Source: Ramlibacter sp.
GTDB lineage: Bacteria; Pseudomonadota; Gammaproteobacteria; Burkholderiales; Burkholderiaceae_C
Direction: 5' to 3'
Assembly: GCA_026785815.1 (NCBI GenBank)
Contig: JAJAZH010000403.1
Coordinates: 1-5,498, forward strand
Length of the DNA: 5,498 nucleotides
Shown here one piece after another: positions 1 through 5,498 of this stretch (position 1 is its first letter; every line of letters starts with the position of its first letter). The translations under genes were made by a program, and so were the position numbers. Under the pieces are notes generated by a model. The model worked only from the letters and a program-made list of their open reading frames with translations, was not told the origin of the DNA and ran no database searches.

Positions 1-47
1 CCACCCATTGCCTGCCCCGGGGGGGGGGGACGGGTTGGTAGCGGGGC
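1..47. other. Short region downstream of dsbB, no supported gene
   Basis: This is the stretch between the dsbB stop and the window edge. It holds an 11-base G run (19-29) and, on the minus strand, an ATG at positions 8-6 that could begin a following gene. Only two complete codons would be visible and the sequence before it has no convincing ribosome binding site, so no gene is called. There is no stem-loop followed by a T run, so I see no terminator after dsbB. Confidence 0.5.
19..29. repeat. Mononucleotide run of 11 G (C on the coding strand)
   Basis: Eleven consecutive G lie 19 bp past the dsbB stop codon. Two shorter runs of seven G each (52-58 and 65-71) lie inside the last codons of dsbB. 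Such runs are prone to replication slippage and also to sequencing and assembly length errors, so the exact count should be treated with caution. Confidence 0.85.
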
Positions 48-575
48 TCACGGGGGGGATGACAGGGGGGGCCGGGCGACGCGCTTGACCAGCAGCGCGA
101 CAGCCACCAGCGCGAGCCCGAAGAACACGATGAACGACCAGTTGGCGATCGACAGGCCCAGGAAGGTCCAGTCGATCTTGGTGCAGTCGCCGCCGCCCCG
201 GAAAATCATCGGGATCGCGCGCTTGAGCGGGAAGGTTTCGATCATTCCGTAGAAGTCGCGGCCGCAGGACGCGATCTCCGGCGGATTCCACTGCAGCCAG
301 CTCTGGCGCGCGGCCACGAAGGCGCCGAAGCCGGAGAACAACAAGATCAGCAGCGCACCGCCGACATGGGCCCCGCGCTGGCGCAATGCACTGGCAATGC
401 CGGCCACCAGGGCGACCAGCACCAGGGCGTAGCGCTGGACGATGCACATCGGGCACGGTTCCAGGCCGACGACGTGCTGCAGGTACAAGCCGAACGCCAG
501 CATGCCGACGCAAACAGCGCACACCAGCGCAAGCACGCGCCGGGGCGCTGTATCAAACCACTGGATCAAATTCAT
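48..575 (-). CDS. dsbB: Disulfide bond formation protein B (DsbB)
   Basis: This is an inner-membrane thiol oxidase that reoxidises periplasmic DsbA and passes the electrons to quinone. The 175-residue product has the family's usual length and four hydrophobic segments (about 13-33, 46-63, 71-88 and 143-164). The first redox pair is the CPMC motif (C41, C44), followed by the conserved QR (R48) of the quinone site. The second periplasmic pair is C104 and C131. The ATG at 575 was chosen because the mature family starts near this point. A GTG 14 codons upstream (617) is in frame but would add a charged, non-conserved leader. The start lies inside the end of cysA (23-bp overlap) with GGAG directly abutting the ATG, too close for a normal ribosome binding site, so translation is probably coupled to cysA. 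The C-terminus is proline-rich and encoded by two C7 runs, so the last residues may be unreliable. Confidence 0.95.
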   Translation of the reverse strand: MNLIQWFDTAPRRVLALVCAVCVGMLAFGLYLQHVVGLEPCPMCIVQRYALVLVALVAGIASALRQRGAHVGGALLILLFSGFGAFVAARQSWLQWNPPEIASCGRDFYGMIETFPLKRAIPMIFRGGGDCTKIDWTFLGLSIANWSFIVFFGLALVAVALLVKRVARPPLSSPP

Positions 576-1701
576 CTCCGGTCTTCGGCGCCCAGGCGGC
601 GCCCTCGACAAACACACGGGCCCGGCGCGGCGTCACCACCAGTGTCTCGCCCTCGGCCAATCCCATCTCCCTGAATTGTTGCGCAGAAATCTGCGCCTCG
701 ATGATGGGATCTTTCCCCGGCTGTTGGGTGTCCTCGACTGCAATAAGTTCCAGCCGGGCGATCGGGCCGACCACGATGGCGCGGTCCAGCCGCACCACGA
801 TTCCGCGCGCCTGCCCGTCGCCATCGAGCCCCTGGCCGGCCACGTAGCGCTGCACGTCGAGGTCGTGCGGCCGCACGTAGGCAAACGCCTTGGCGTTCTG
901 CGCGTCGGCATGTTCCGGGGACCGCAGCTGCATGCCTTCGAGATGCACCTCGCCTTCGTGGGCGCGGCCGTGGAACAGGTTGACGTCGCCCAGGAAGCCG
1001 TAGACGAACGGGCTGGCCGGATGGTCCCAGACCTCCTGCGGCGAGCCGATCTGCTCGATGCGGCCGGCATTCATCAGCACCACCCGGTCCGCGACTTCCA
1101 GCGCCTCTTCCTGGTCGTGGGTGACGAAAATGCTGGTCACGTGCAATTCGTCGTGCAGGCGCCGCAGCCAGCGCCGCAGTTCCTTGCGCACCTTGGCGTC
1201 GAGGGCCCCGAACGGCTCGTCGAGCAGCAGCACCTTGGGCTCGACCGCCAGCGCCCGGGCCAGCGCGATCCGCTGCCGCTGACCGCCGGACAGCTGCGAC
1301 GGGAAGCGGTCGGCCAGCCAGTCGAGCTGCACCAGCCCCAGCAGCTCGTGCACCTTGGCCTTGATCTGGGCATCGCCCGGCCGCTGGCGGCGCGGCTTGA
1401 CCCGCAGGCCGAAGGCGACGTTCTCGAACACGGTCATGTGGCGAAACAGCGCGTAGTGCTGGAACACGAAGCCGACCTGGCGATCGCGCACATGGACGTC
1501 GGGGGTGTCTTCGCCGGCGAACAGGATGCTGCCGGCGTCGGCCGTTTCCAGCCCGGCGATGATGCGCAGCAGCGTGGTCTTGCCGCAGCCCGACGGACCG
1601 AGCAAGGCCATCAGCTCGCCCGAGTTGATGTCCAGCGAGACGTCGCGCAGAGCGTGGAACTCGCCGAACTTCTTGCTGACGTTGCGGATTTCGATGCTCA
1701 T
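553..1701 (-). CDS. cysA: Sulfate/thiosulfate ABC transporter ATPase CysA
   Basis: This cytoplasmic ATPase subunit drives sulfate/thiosulfate import with CysT and CysW (CysTWA complex). The 382-residue protein shows all ABC motifs in order: Walker A GPSGCGKT (35-42), Q-loop Q81, signature LSGGQ (137-141), Walker B VLLLDEP (157-163), D-loop GALD (165-168) and switch H195. The first residues, MSIEIRNVSKKFG, are typical of CysA, and residues about 240-365 form the TOBE-like regulatory region of this subfamily. The ATG at 1701 overlaps the cysW stop (ATGA) and has a strong AAGGAG seven bases upstream. The protein is slightly long because of a tail of about 13 residues after residue 369, and the last codons overlap dsbB. 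The frame stays open well upstream of this ATG, but that extension is antisense-like translation of cysW and is not part of the gene. Confidence 0.97.
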   Translation of the reverse strand: MSIEIRNVSKKFGEFHALRDVSLDINSGELMALLGPSGCGKTTLLRIIAGLETADAGSILFAGEDTPDVHVRDRQVGFVFQHYALFRHMTVFENVAFGLRVKPRRQRPGDAQIKAKVHELLGLVQLDWLADRFPSQLSGGQRQRIALARALAVEPKVLLLDEPFGALDAKVRKELRRWLRRLHDELHVTSIFVTHDQEEALEVADRVVLMNAGRIEQIGSPQEVWDHPASPFVYGFLGDVNLFHGRAHEGEVHLEGMQLRSPEHADAQNAKAFAYVRPHDLDVQRYVAGQGLDGDGQARGIVVRLDRAIVVGPIARLELIAVEDTQQPGKDPIIEAQISAQQFREMGLAEGETLVVTPRRARVFVEGAAWAPKTGDEFDPVV

Positions 1702-2633
1702 GGGATGACTCCTTGACTCCCGCTTGCGTGCGCAGACAGGGTCGCGTTGGGGGGCAGCGGCCGCTCCGGCGCAATCTCCGCCGAGGCCTTCATCTCGCGC
1801 TCGTGCCGCCATTCGACCACCGACTTGATCGCCAGCGTCACCAGCGCCAGCAGCGCCAGCAGCGAAGCAACGGCGAAGGCCGCCACCGACTGGTACTCGT
1901 TGTAGAGAATCTCCACATGCAGCGGCATGGTGTTGGTCTGGCCACGGATGTGGCCGGAGACCACCGACACCGCGCCGAATTCGCCCATCGCCCGCGCGTT
2001 GCACAGGATCACGCCGTAGATCAGGCCCCACTTGATGTTGGGCAGCGTCACGTACCAGAAGGTCTGCCAGCCGTTGGCGCCCAGCACGATGGCGGCCTGC
2101 TCCTCGTCGTTGCCCTGGGCCTGCATCAGCGGGATCAGCTCGCGGGCAATGAAGGGAAAGGTGACGAAGATGGTCGCCAGCACGATGCCGGGCACGGCGA
2201 ACACGATCTTGATGTCGTGCTCCGCCAGCCAGGGGCCGAACCAGCCCTGGGCGCCGAACATCAGCACGTAGATCAGCCCCGCCACCACCGGCGACACCGA
2301 GAACGGCAGGTCGACCAGCGTGGTCAGGAAAGCCTTGCCCCGGAATTCGTACTTGGCGATGCACCACGCCGCCGCGACGCCGAACACCAGGTTCAGCGGC
2401 ACCGCGATGGCGGCGGTGATCAGCGTCAGCCAGATCGCCGACCAGGCGTCCGGCTCCTTGAGCGCCTCGAGGTAAGCGCCCAAGCCCTTGCGCAGCGCTT
2501 CGGTGAACACCGCTGCCAGCGGCAGCACCAGGAACAGCAGCAGGAAGGCCAGTGCGATCCCGGTCAGCGTCCAGCGCACCCACGGCGCCTCGGTGGTCGT
2601 GACGCGCTTGCGGGTCAGGTTGCCTGCGCTCAT
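1698..2633 (-). CDS. cysW: Sulfate ABC transporter permease CysW
   Basis: This is one of the two inner-membrane permease subunits of the sulfate/thiosulfate importer, paired with CysT. The 311-residue product has about six hydrophobic segments (first about 21-44, last about 249-270). Residues 108-119 carry the family's DLPFSVSPVVAG stretch. The cytoplasmic coupling (EAA-type) loop is at 178-199 (EQAAIVLGANGW, then the P198 region). It is followed by the CysW-specific GEFGAVSVVSGHIRG block (217-231), which separates it from CysT. The tail after residue 280 is hydrophilic and longer than in the enterobacterial protein; it holds the SD of cysA in its coding sequence. The ATG at 2633 is the only start codon in frame after the upstream stop. 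Four G's with six-base spacing make a weak ribosome binding site. Its stop overlaps the cysA start (ATGA). Confidence 0.96.
   Translation of the reverse strand: MSAGNLTRKRVTTTEAPWVRWTLTGIALAFLLLFLVLPLAAVFTEALRKGLGAYLEALKEPDAWSAIWLTLITAAIAVPLNLVFGVAAAWCIAKYEFRGKAFLTTLVDLPFSVSPVVAGLIYVLMFGAQGWFGPWLAEHDIKIVFAVPGIVLATIFVTFPFIARELIPLMQAQGNDEEQAAIVLGANGWQTFWYVTLPNIKWGLIYGVILCNARAMGEFGAVSVVSGHIRGQTNTMPLHVEILYNEYQSVAAFAVASLLALLALVTLAIKSVVEWRHEREMKASAEIAPERPLPPNATLSAHASGSQGVIP
1709..1714 (-). promoter_or_regulatory. Strong ribosome binding site of cysA
   Basis: AAGGAG on the minus strand, ending seven bases before the cysA ATG, lies within the last codons of cysW. It is the clearest Shine-Dalgarno match in the window. 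It supports the ATG at 1701 and suggests that CysA can be initiated independently as well as by coupling to cysW. Confidence 0.8.
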
Positions 2634-2665
2634 GCCGCACCCCGGGGGGCATTGATCTTCGTCAT
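2630..2665 (-). other. 11-codon mini-ORF bridging cysT and cysW
   Basis: After the cysT stop the sequence reads TGAcATG, so a new ATG follows one base later. The reading frame MTKINAPRGAA then ends in a TGA that overlaps the cysW start codon as ATGA. The mini-ORF fills almost the whole 33-bp gap. It has no Shine-Dalgarno of its own and would depend on re-initiation by ribosomes finishing cysT. It is too short to be recognised as a protein. A role in handing ribosomes from cysT to cysW is inference, and chance occurrence is quite possible. Confidence 0.3.
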
Positions 2666-2666
2666 G

Positions 2667-3530
2667 TCACGCGCCCGATCGCTTGCGTTGCCAGACCTGC
2701 AGCGCATTGATCACCAGCAGCAGCACGAACGACATCAGCAGCATGACGGTGGCAACCGCGGTGGCGCCGGCGTAGTCGTACTGCTCCAGTTTGCCGATGA
2801 TGACCAGCGGCGTGATCTCGGACACCATCGGCACGTTGCCGGCGATGAAGATCACCGAGCCGTACTCGCCGATGGCGCGGGCGAAGGCCATCGCGAAGCC
2901 GGTCAGCAGGGCCGGCGCGATGGCCGGGAAGATGATGCGGGTGAAGGTCTGGAACCGGGTCGCGCCCAGGCACATCGCCGCTTCCTCCAGCTCGCGCTCG
3001 GTGTCCTCCAGCACCGGCTGCACCGTGCGCACGACGAACGGCAGGCCGATGAAGATCAGCGCGATCACCACGCCGTTGCGGTTGAAGGCCAGCTGGACGC
3101 CCAGCGGCTCGAGGTACTGGCCGATCCAGCCGTTGCCGGCCAGCAGCGCCGTGAGCGAAATGCCGGCAACCGCGGTGGGCAGCGCGAACGGCAGGTCGAC
3201 CAGCGCGTCGACCAGTTTCTTGCCCGGGAATTTGTAGCGCACCAGGACCCATGCAACCAGCAGGCCGAACACCACGTTGACCAGCGCCGCGATCAGCGAG
3301 GCGCCGAAGGTCAGGCGGTAGGAGGCCAGCACGCGGGGCGAACTGACGGCCGCCCAGAACGACTCCCAGCTCATGGCGAAGGTCTTGAAGACCAGCGTCG
3401 ACAGCGGGATCAGGACGATCAGGCTCAGGTACAGCAGCGTGTAGCCAAGCGTCAGGTTGAAGCCGGGCAGCACCCTGCGGCCGCCGCGCCGCGACGCCGC
3501 CGCGATTTGGGGCGTCCCGGCGTCGCTCAT
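2667..3530 (-). CDS. cysT: Sulfate ABC transporter permease CysT (CysU)
   Basis: This inner-membrane permease subunit forms the sulfate/thiosulfate channel together with CysW. The 287-residue protein has a short basic N-terminus and then about six membrane segments (first about 27-50, then 76-97, and last about 257-279). Family landmarks are KFPGKKLVDALVDLPFALP (100-118), the EAA-type coupling loop with EEAAMCLGATRF (182-193) that docks on CysA, and GEYGSV (221-226). The GEYGSV block and the adjoining FIAGNVP are typical of CysT rather than CysW. The start codon overlaps the stop of the binding-protein gene (ATGA), indicating translational coupling. Only a weak GGTG-like element precedes it. 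The next gene, cysW, begins 33 bp after the stop, and that gap contains a mini-ORF. Confidence 0.96.
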   Translation of the reverse strand: MSDAGTPQIAAASRRGGRRVLPGFNLTLGYTLLYLSLIVLIPLSTLVFKTFAMSWESFWAAVSSPRVLASYRLTFGASLIAALVNVVFGLLVAWVLVRYKFPGKKLVDALVDLPFALPTAVAGISLTALLAGNGWIGQYLEPLGVQLAFNRNGVVIALIFIGLPFVVRTVQPVLEDTERELEEAAMCLGATRFQTFTRIIFPAIAPALLTGFAMAFARAIGEYGSVIFIAGNVPMVSEITPLVIIGKLEQYDYAGATAVATVMLLMSFVLLLVINALQVWQRKRSGA

Positions 3531-4522
3531 TTCACCGTGTAGATCTTGTCGAACTGGCCGCCGTCGTTGAAGTGCACCTTCTGCGCTTCCGAGAGCGAGC
3601 CGAACAGCTCCTGGACGGTGAACAGCTTGACCGGCTTGAAGGTGGTGGCGTACTTCTTCAGGATGGCGGCCGAGTGCGGCCGGATCGAATGCCTGGCCGC
3701 GATCTCCTGGCCTTCGTCCGAGTACAGGAAGTTCAGGTAGGCCCGGGCCAGATCAGCGGTGCCTTTCTTGGCGACGGTGCGCTCGACCACTGCCACCGGG
3801 TTCTCGGCCACGATGCTGATGGAGGGGTAGACCACGTCGACCTTGTTGGCGCCGAACTCCTTGTTGACAGACTCCACTTCCGACTCGAACGTCACCAGCA
3901 CGTCGCCGGTGTTGCGCTGCAGGAAAGCGGTGGTGGCGTCGCGGCCGCCGCGCGCCAGCACCGGCACGTTCTTGTACATCTTCGACAGGAACTCATGGGC
4001 CTGGGCGTCGGTGGCGCCCTTCTTCTTCATGTAGCCGAGCGCGGCCAGGTAGGTGTAGCGGCCGTTGCCGCCGGTCTTGGGGTTCACCACCACCACCTGA
4101 ACGCCGGGCTTGACCAGGTCGTCCCAGTCCTTGATGCCTTTGGGATTGCCGTTGCGCACCAGGAACAGCATGGTGCTGCTGGTCGGCGACGCATTGTCCG
4201 GAAAGCGCTTGGCCCAGTCCTTGGCCACCACGCCGCGCTCGGCCAGGAACTCGATGTCGGTGGTGGTGTTCATCGTCACCACGTCGGCGTCGAGGCCGTC
4301 GGCGACCGCGCGCGCCTGGGCGCTGGAGCCGCCGTGGGCCTGGTCGATCTTCACGTCCTTGCCGGTGGTCTTCTTGTAGTAGGGGACGAAGGCCGCGTTG
4401 ATGTCCTTGTAGAACTCCCGCGCCACGTCGTACGAGACGTTCAGCATGGTTTGCTGCGCCGACGCGACGCCGCTGGCGGCGAACGCCAGGGCGGCAAGGA
4501 AAGTCCGGGTCTTGAAGTTCAT
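3527..4522 (-). CDS. sbp: Periplasmic sulfate/thiosulfate-binding protein (Sbp/CysP family)
   Basis: This periplasmic receptor captures sulfate or thiosulfate and delivers it to the CysTWA importer encoded just downstream. The 331-residue precursor has a classic Sec signal peptide (KTR, hydrophobic core 8-19, cleavage expected after ASA at 20-22). The mature protein starts with the family hallmark LNVSYDVAREFY (27-38). It continues with HGGSSAQA (63-70), DADVVTMN (78-85), STMLFLVRNGNPK (116-128), NPKTGGNGRYTYLAA (147-161) and FESEV (212-216), and ends with an HFNDGGQFDKIY block (317-328). Several pocket-region residues look more like thiosulfate-binding CysP than sulfate-specific Sbp (from memory of the enterobacterial proteins), while the C-terminus is more Sbp-like. 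Substrate preference is therefore open, and cysP would be an equally defensible symbol. The chosen ATG is fixed by the signal peptide; its ribosome binding site (AAGCAG) is weak. The frame is open further upstream only as a shadow of prx. Confidence 0.93.
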   Translation of the reverse strand: MNFKTRTFLAALAFAASGVASAQQTMLNVSYDVAREFYKDINAAFVPYYKKTTGKDVKIDQAHGGSSAQARAVADGLDADVVTMNTTTDIEFLAERGVVAKDWAKRFPDNASPTSSTMLFLVRNGNPKGIKDWDDLVKPGVQVVVVNPKTGGNGRYTYLAALGYMKKKGATDAQAHEFLSKMYKNVPVLARGGRDATTAFLQRNTGDVLVTFESEVESVNKEFGANKVDVVYPSISIVAENPVAVVERTVAKKGTADLARAYLNFLYSDEGQEIAARHSIRPHSAAILKKYATTFKPVKLFTVQELFGSLSEAQKVHFNDGGQFDKIYTVK

Positions 4523-4572
4523 GTGCTGCTTTTCGAAAGAGAAAGAGACTGCGTGGCTGGCCGGGCGGCGGC
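4523..4572 (-). other. 50-bp gap between prx and sbp
   Basis: The first half (minus strand, after the prx stop) is very GC-rich. The second half is pyrimidine-rich, CTCTTTCTCTTTCG, leading into the sbp start. I see neither a terminator hairpin with a T run nor a recognisable -35/-10 pair, although part of a promoter could lie in the end of prx. The absence of both favours, but does not prove, read-through from prx into the sulfate genes. Confidence 0.5.
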
Positions 4573-5214
4573 TCACTTGTTCGGCTGCGGTGTCATTCGC
4601 AGGTAGGGCTTCACCGTGCGGAAGCCCCGCGGGAAGCGGCGGGCGATCTCGGCCGGGTCCTGCAGCGACGGCACGATCACCACCTCGTCGCCGTCGTTCC
4701 AGTTGGCCGGCGTCGCGACCTTGTAGTTGTCGGTCAGCTGCAGCGAATCGATCAGCCGCAGGATCTCGTCGAAGTTGCGGCCGGTGCTGGCCGGGTATGT
4801 CAGCGTGGCGCGGATGACGTGCTTCGGGTCGATGATGAAGACGCTGCGCACGGTGGCGTTGGCCAGCGAGTTGGGGTGGATCATGTCGTACAGCAGCGCC
4901 ACTTTCCGGTCGGCATCGGCCAGGATCGGGAAATTGACGGTGGTGTGCTGGGTCTCGTTGATGTCCTTGACCCAGCTGCCGTGCGATTCCAGCGGGTCGA
5001 CGCTGACGGCGATCGGCTTGACGCCGCGCTTGCCGAATTCGCCCGACAGTGCGGCTGTCTTGCCCAGCTCGGTGGTGCACACCGGGGTGAAATCGGCGGG
5101 GTGCGAAAACAGCACCACCCAGGAATCGCCAGCCCATTGATGGAACTGGATCGGGCCGTCGGTCGATTGTTGGAGAAAGTCAGGGGCGGTATCGCCGAGT
5201 CGCAGGGTCGCCAT
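4573..5214 (-). CDS. 1-Cys peroxiredoxin (Prx6 family)
   Basis: This thiol peroxidase reduces hydrogen peroxide and organic hydroperoxides and is expected in the cytoplasm (no signal peptide). The 213-residue length matches the Prx6 group. The peroxidatic site FSHPADFTPVCTTE (36-49) contains H38, T43 and C46, and the third catalytic residue is R123 in TVRSVFIIDP. C46 is the only cysteine in the protein, so there is no resolving cysteine and the reductant must be external. The C-terminal Prx domain with ATPANWNDGDEVVIVPS (167-183) is the dimer arm typical of Prx6. The ATG at 5214 gives the canonical N-terminus (MATLRLGDTAPDF). An in-frame TTG at 5262 would add 16 residues and overlap the likely promoter, so it was not used. 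The ribosome binding site is poor. The gene lies 50 bp upstream of sbp in the same direction, so it may head the operon. Confidence 0.94.
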   Translation of the reverse strand: MATLRLGDTAPDFLQQSTDGPIQFHQWAGDSWVVLFSHPADFTPVCTTELGKTAALSGEFGKRGVKPIAVSVDPLESHGSWVKDINETQHTTVNFPILADADRKVALLYDMIHPNSLANATVRSVFIIDPKHVIRATLTYPASTGRNFDEILRLIDSLQLTDNYKVATPANWNDGDEVVIVPSLQDPAEIARRFPRGFRTVKPYLRMTPQPNK

Positions 5215-5346
5215 GCAGGTCCGTTCGGGTGAGAGCGGCAATTGTGGCGACGCCGCCTTCAATCACAAACGACTGTGTTGTAGTTAATTTATCTCGGGAA
5301 TCGCATATAGGATTGGCCTGGAGTCTCCCGACCCCCAGAAACGCCA
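5215..5346. promoter_or_regulatory. Divergent promoter region between prx and glgB
   Basis: This 132-bp gap separates two divergently oriented genes. Its middle (about 5261-5313) is the most AT-rich stretch in the window, including GTTAATTTATC and CATATAGGAT, as expected for promoters in a GC-rich genome. It should serve prx (and perhaps the sulfate genes) on the minus strand and glgB on the plus strand. An imperfect inverted repeat, ACAAAC/GTGTTGT (about 5265-5281), could be an operator but is too weak to assign to a regulator. Confidence 0.6.
5241..5268 (-). promoter_or_regulatory. Candidate sigma70-type promoter of prx
   Basis: On the minus strand TTGTGA (5268-5263) and CACAAT (5246-5241) are separated by 16 bases. 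Each matches the consensus at four of six positions. Transcription from here would leave a leader of roughly 20 bases before the ATG at 5214. The match is modest and could be chance. Confidence 0.3.
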
Positions 5347-5498
5347 ATGACGCCCAGCCAATCCCTCTCGGGCGCCTGCGCCAGCCGGCACCATCGCCAG
5401 TTCGAAGTGATGGGCGCGCAGCACCGCCCTGACGCGACGACCTTCACCGTGTGGGCGCCGAATGCGCTCGCCGTCGGCGTGGTCGGCGCCTTCAATGG
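5347..5498 (+). CDS. glgB: 1,4-alpha-glucan branching enzyme GlgB, N-terminal fragment (runs off the window)
   Basis: Fifty complete codons are visible and the frame is open to the window edge. After a variable start, residues 19-24 (FEVMGA) and 33-50 (FTVWAPNA, then VGVVGAFN) match the beginning of the CBM48/isoamylase N-terminal domain of glycogen branching enzyme. That enzyme introduces alpha-1,6 branches into glycogen in the cytoplasm. The match starts close to the N-terminus, so this looks like a short form lacking the extra N1 domain. An in-frame stop at 5308-5310 limits the start, and the ATG at 5347 is the first ATG after it; its ribosome binding site is weak. The usual D of the GDFN motif is A48 here. 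Other CBM48 enzymes (GlgX, TreZ) are possible, but the VWAPNA wording favours GlgB. Confidence 0.65.
   Translation, partial: MTPSQSLSGACASRHHRQFEVMGAQHRPDATTFTVWAPNALAVGVVGAFN

Noticed and set aside
576..617. GTG start 14 codons upstream for dsbB
   Set aside because: It has no ribosome binding site, and the added residues are arginine- and proline-rich and would lie deeper in the cysA coding sequence.
1836..1866. Repeated GCCAGCAGC-like units
   Set aside because: They encode the Leu/Ala-rich last membrane segment of CysW, so this is codon-level repetition and not a separate repeat element.
1702..2652. Long N-terminal extension in frame with cysA (about 317 extra codons)
   Set aside because: It overlaps cysW in another frame and has shadow composition. 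The CysA start is fixed by MSIEIRNVSKKFG and the strong AAGGAG.
1713..3542. 609-codon open frame on the plus strand, with similar long frames at 442-1716 and 3572-4606
   Set aside because: They lie antisense to cysW/cysT, cysA and sbp. They are rich in H, Q, R and G with no family motif. They result from the strong G/C bias at the third codon position of the real genes.
4531..4538. Palindrome TTTCGAAA upstream of sbp
   Set aside because: It is too short to be a terminator or a convincing operator; no second copy or flanking promoter elements were seen.
4523..5137. Long N-terminal extension in frame with sbp (about 205 codons)
   Set aside because: It is a shadow of the peroxiredoxin gene. 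The true start is marked by a Sec signal peptide beginning at 4522.
5215..5262. TTG start 16 codons upstream of the chosen prx start
   Set aside because: The canonical Prx6 N-terminus begins at the ATG at 5214. The extension has no Shine-Dalgarno and overlaps the candidate promoter.
5229..5432. 67-codon plus-strand frame over the prx-glgB gap
   Set aside because: It lacks any recognisable motif, overlaps the glgB start in another frame and includes the promoter-like AT-rich stretch.

Overview
The window reads as ordinary chromosome from a high-GC (about two-thirds G+C by eye) betaproteobacterium, most likely Burkholderiales or Oxalobacteraceae. The protein motifs and the sulfate-transport gene order fit that group; genus and species cannot be read from it.

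Layout: six genes lie head to tail on the minus strand. In transcription order (right to left) they are a 1-Cys peroxiredoxin of the Prx6 type (4573-5214), a periplasmic sulfate/thiosulfate-binding protein (sbp/cysP-like, 3527-4522), the permeases cysT (2667-3530) and cysW (1698-2633), the ATPase cysA (553-1701) and the thiol oxidase gene dsbB (48-575). At the right edge, on the plus strand, is the first 50 codons of a probable glycogen branching enzyme gene (glgB, 5347 onward). A 132-bp AT-richer gap (5215-5346) separates it from the peroxiredoxin and is the only clearly promoter-like gap in the window. No stretch longer than 132 bp lacks a gene.

How they work together: the binding protein captures sulfate or thiosulfate in the periplasm. 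CysT and CysW form the membrane channel and CysA powers import, feeding assimilatory sulfate reduction to cysteine. The genes are tightly coupled. sbp/cysT and cysW/cysA overlap by ATGA. cysT and cysW are separated by 33 bp that is filled exactly by an 11-codon mini-ORF. cysA overlaps dsbB by 23 bp. The flanking prx and dsbB genes both act on thiols, so the run may be a sulfur-uptake and thiol-redox transcription unit, though co-transcription is inference.

All genes belong to well-known families and I see no previously undescribed system. The points most worth checking are the mini-ORF bridge between cysT and cysW, dsbB lying where related bacteria often carry cysB, the mixed Sbp/CysP character of the binding protein, and a cluster of long C tracts at the 3' end of dsbB.
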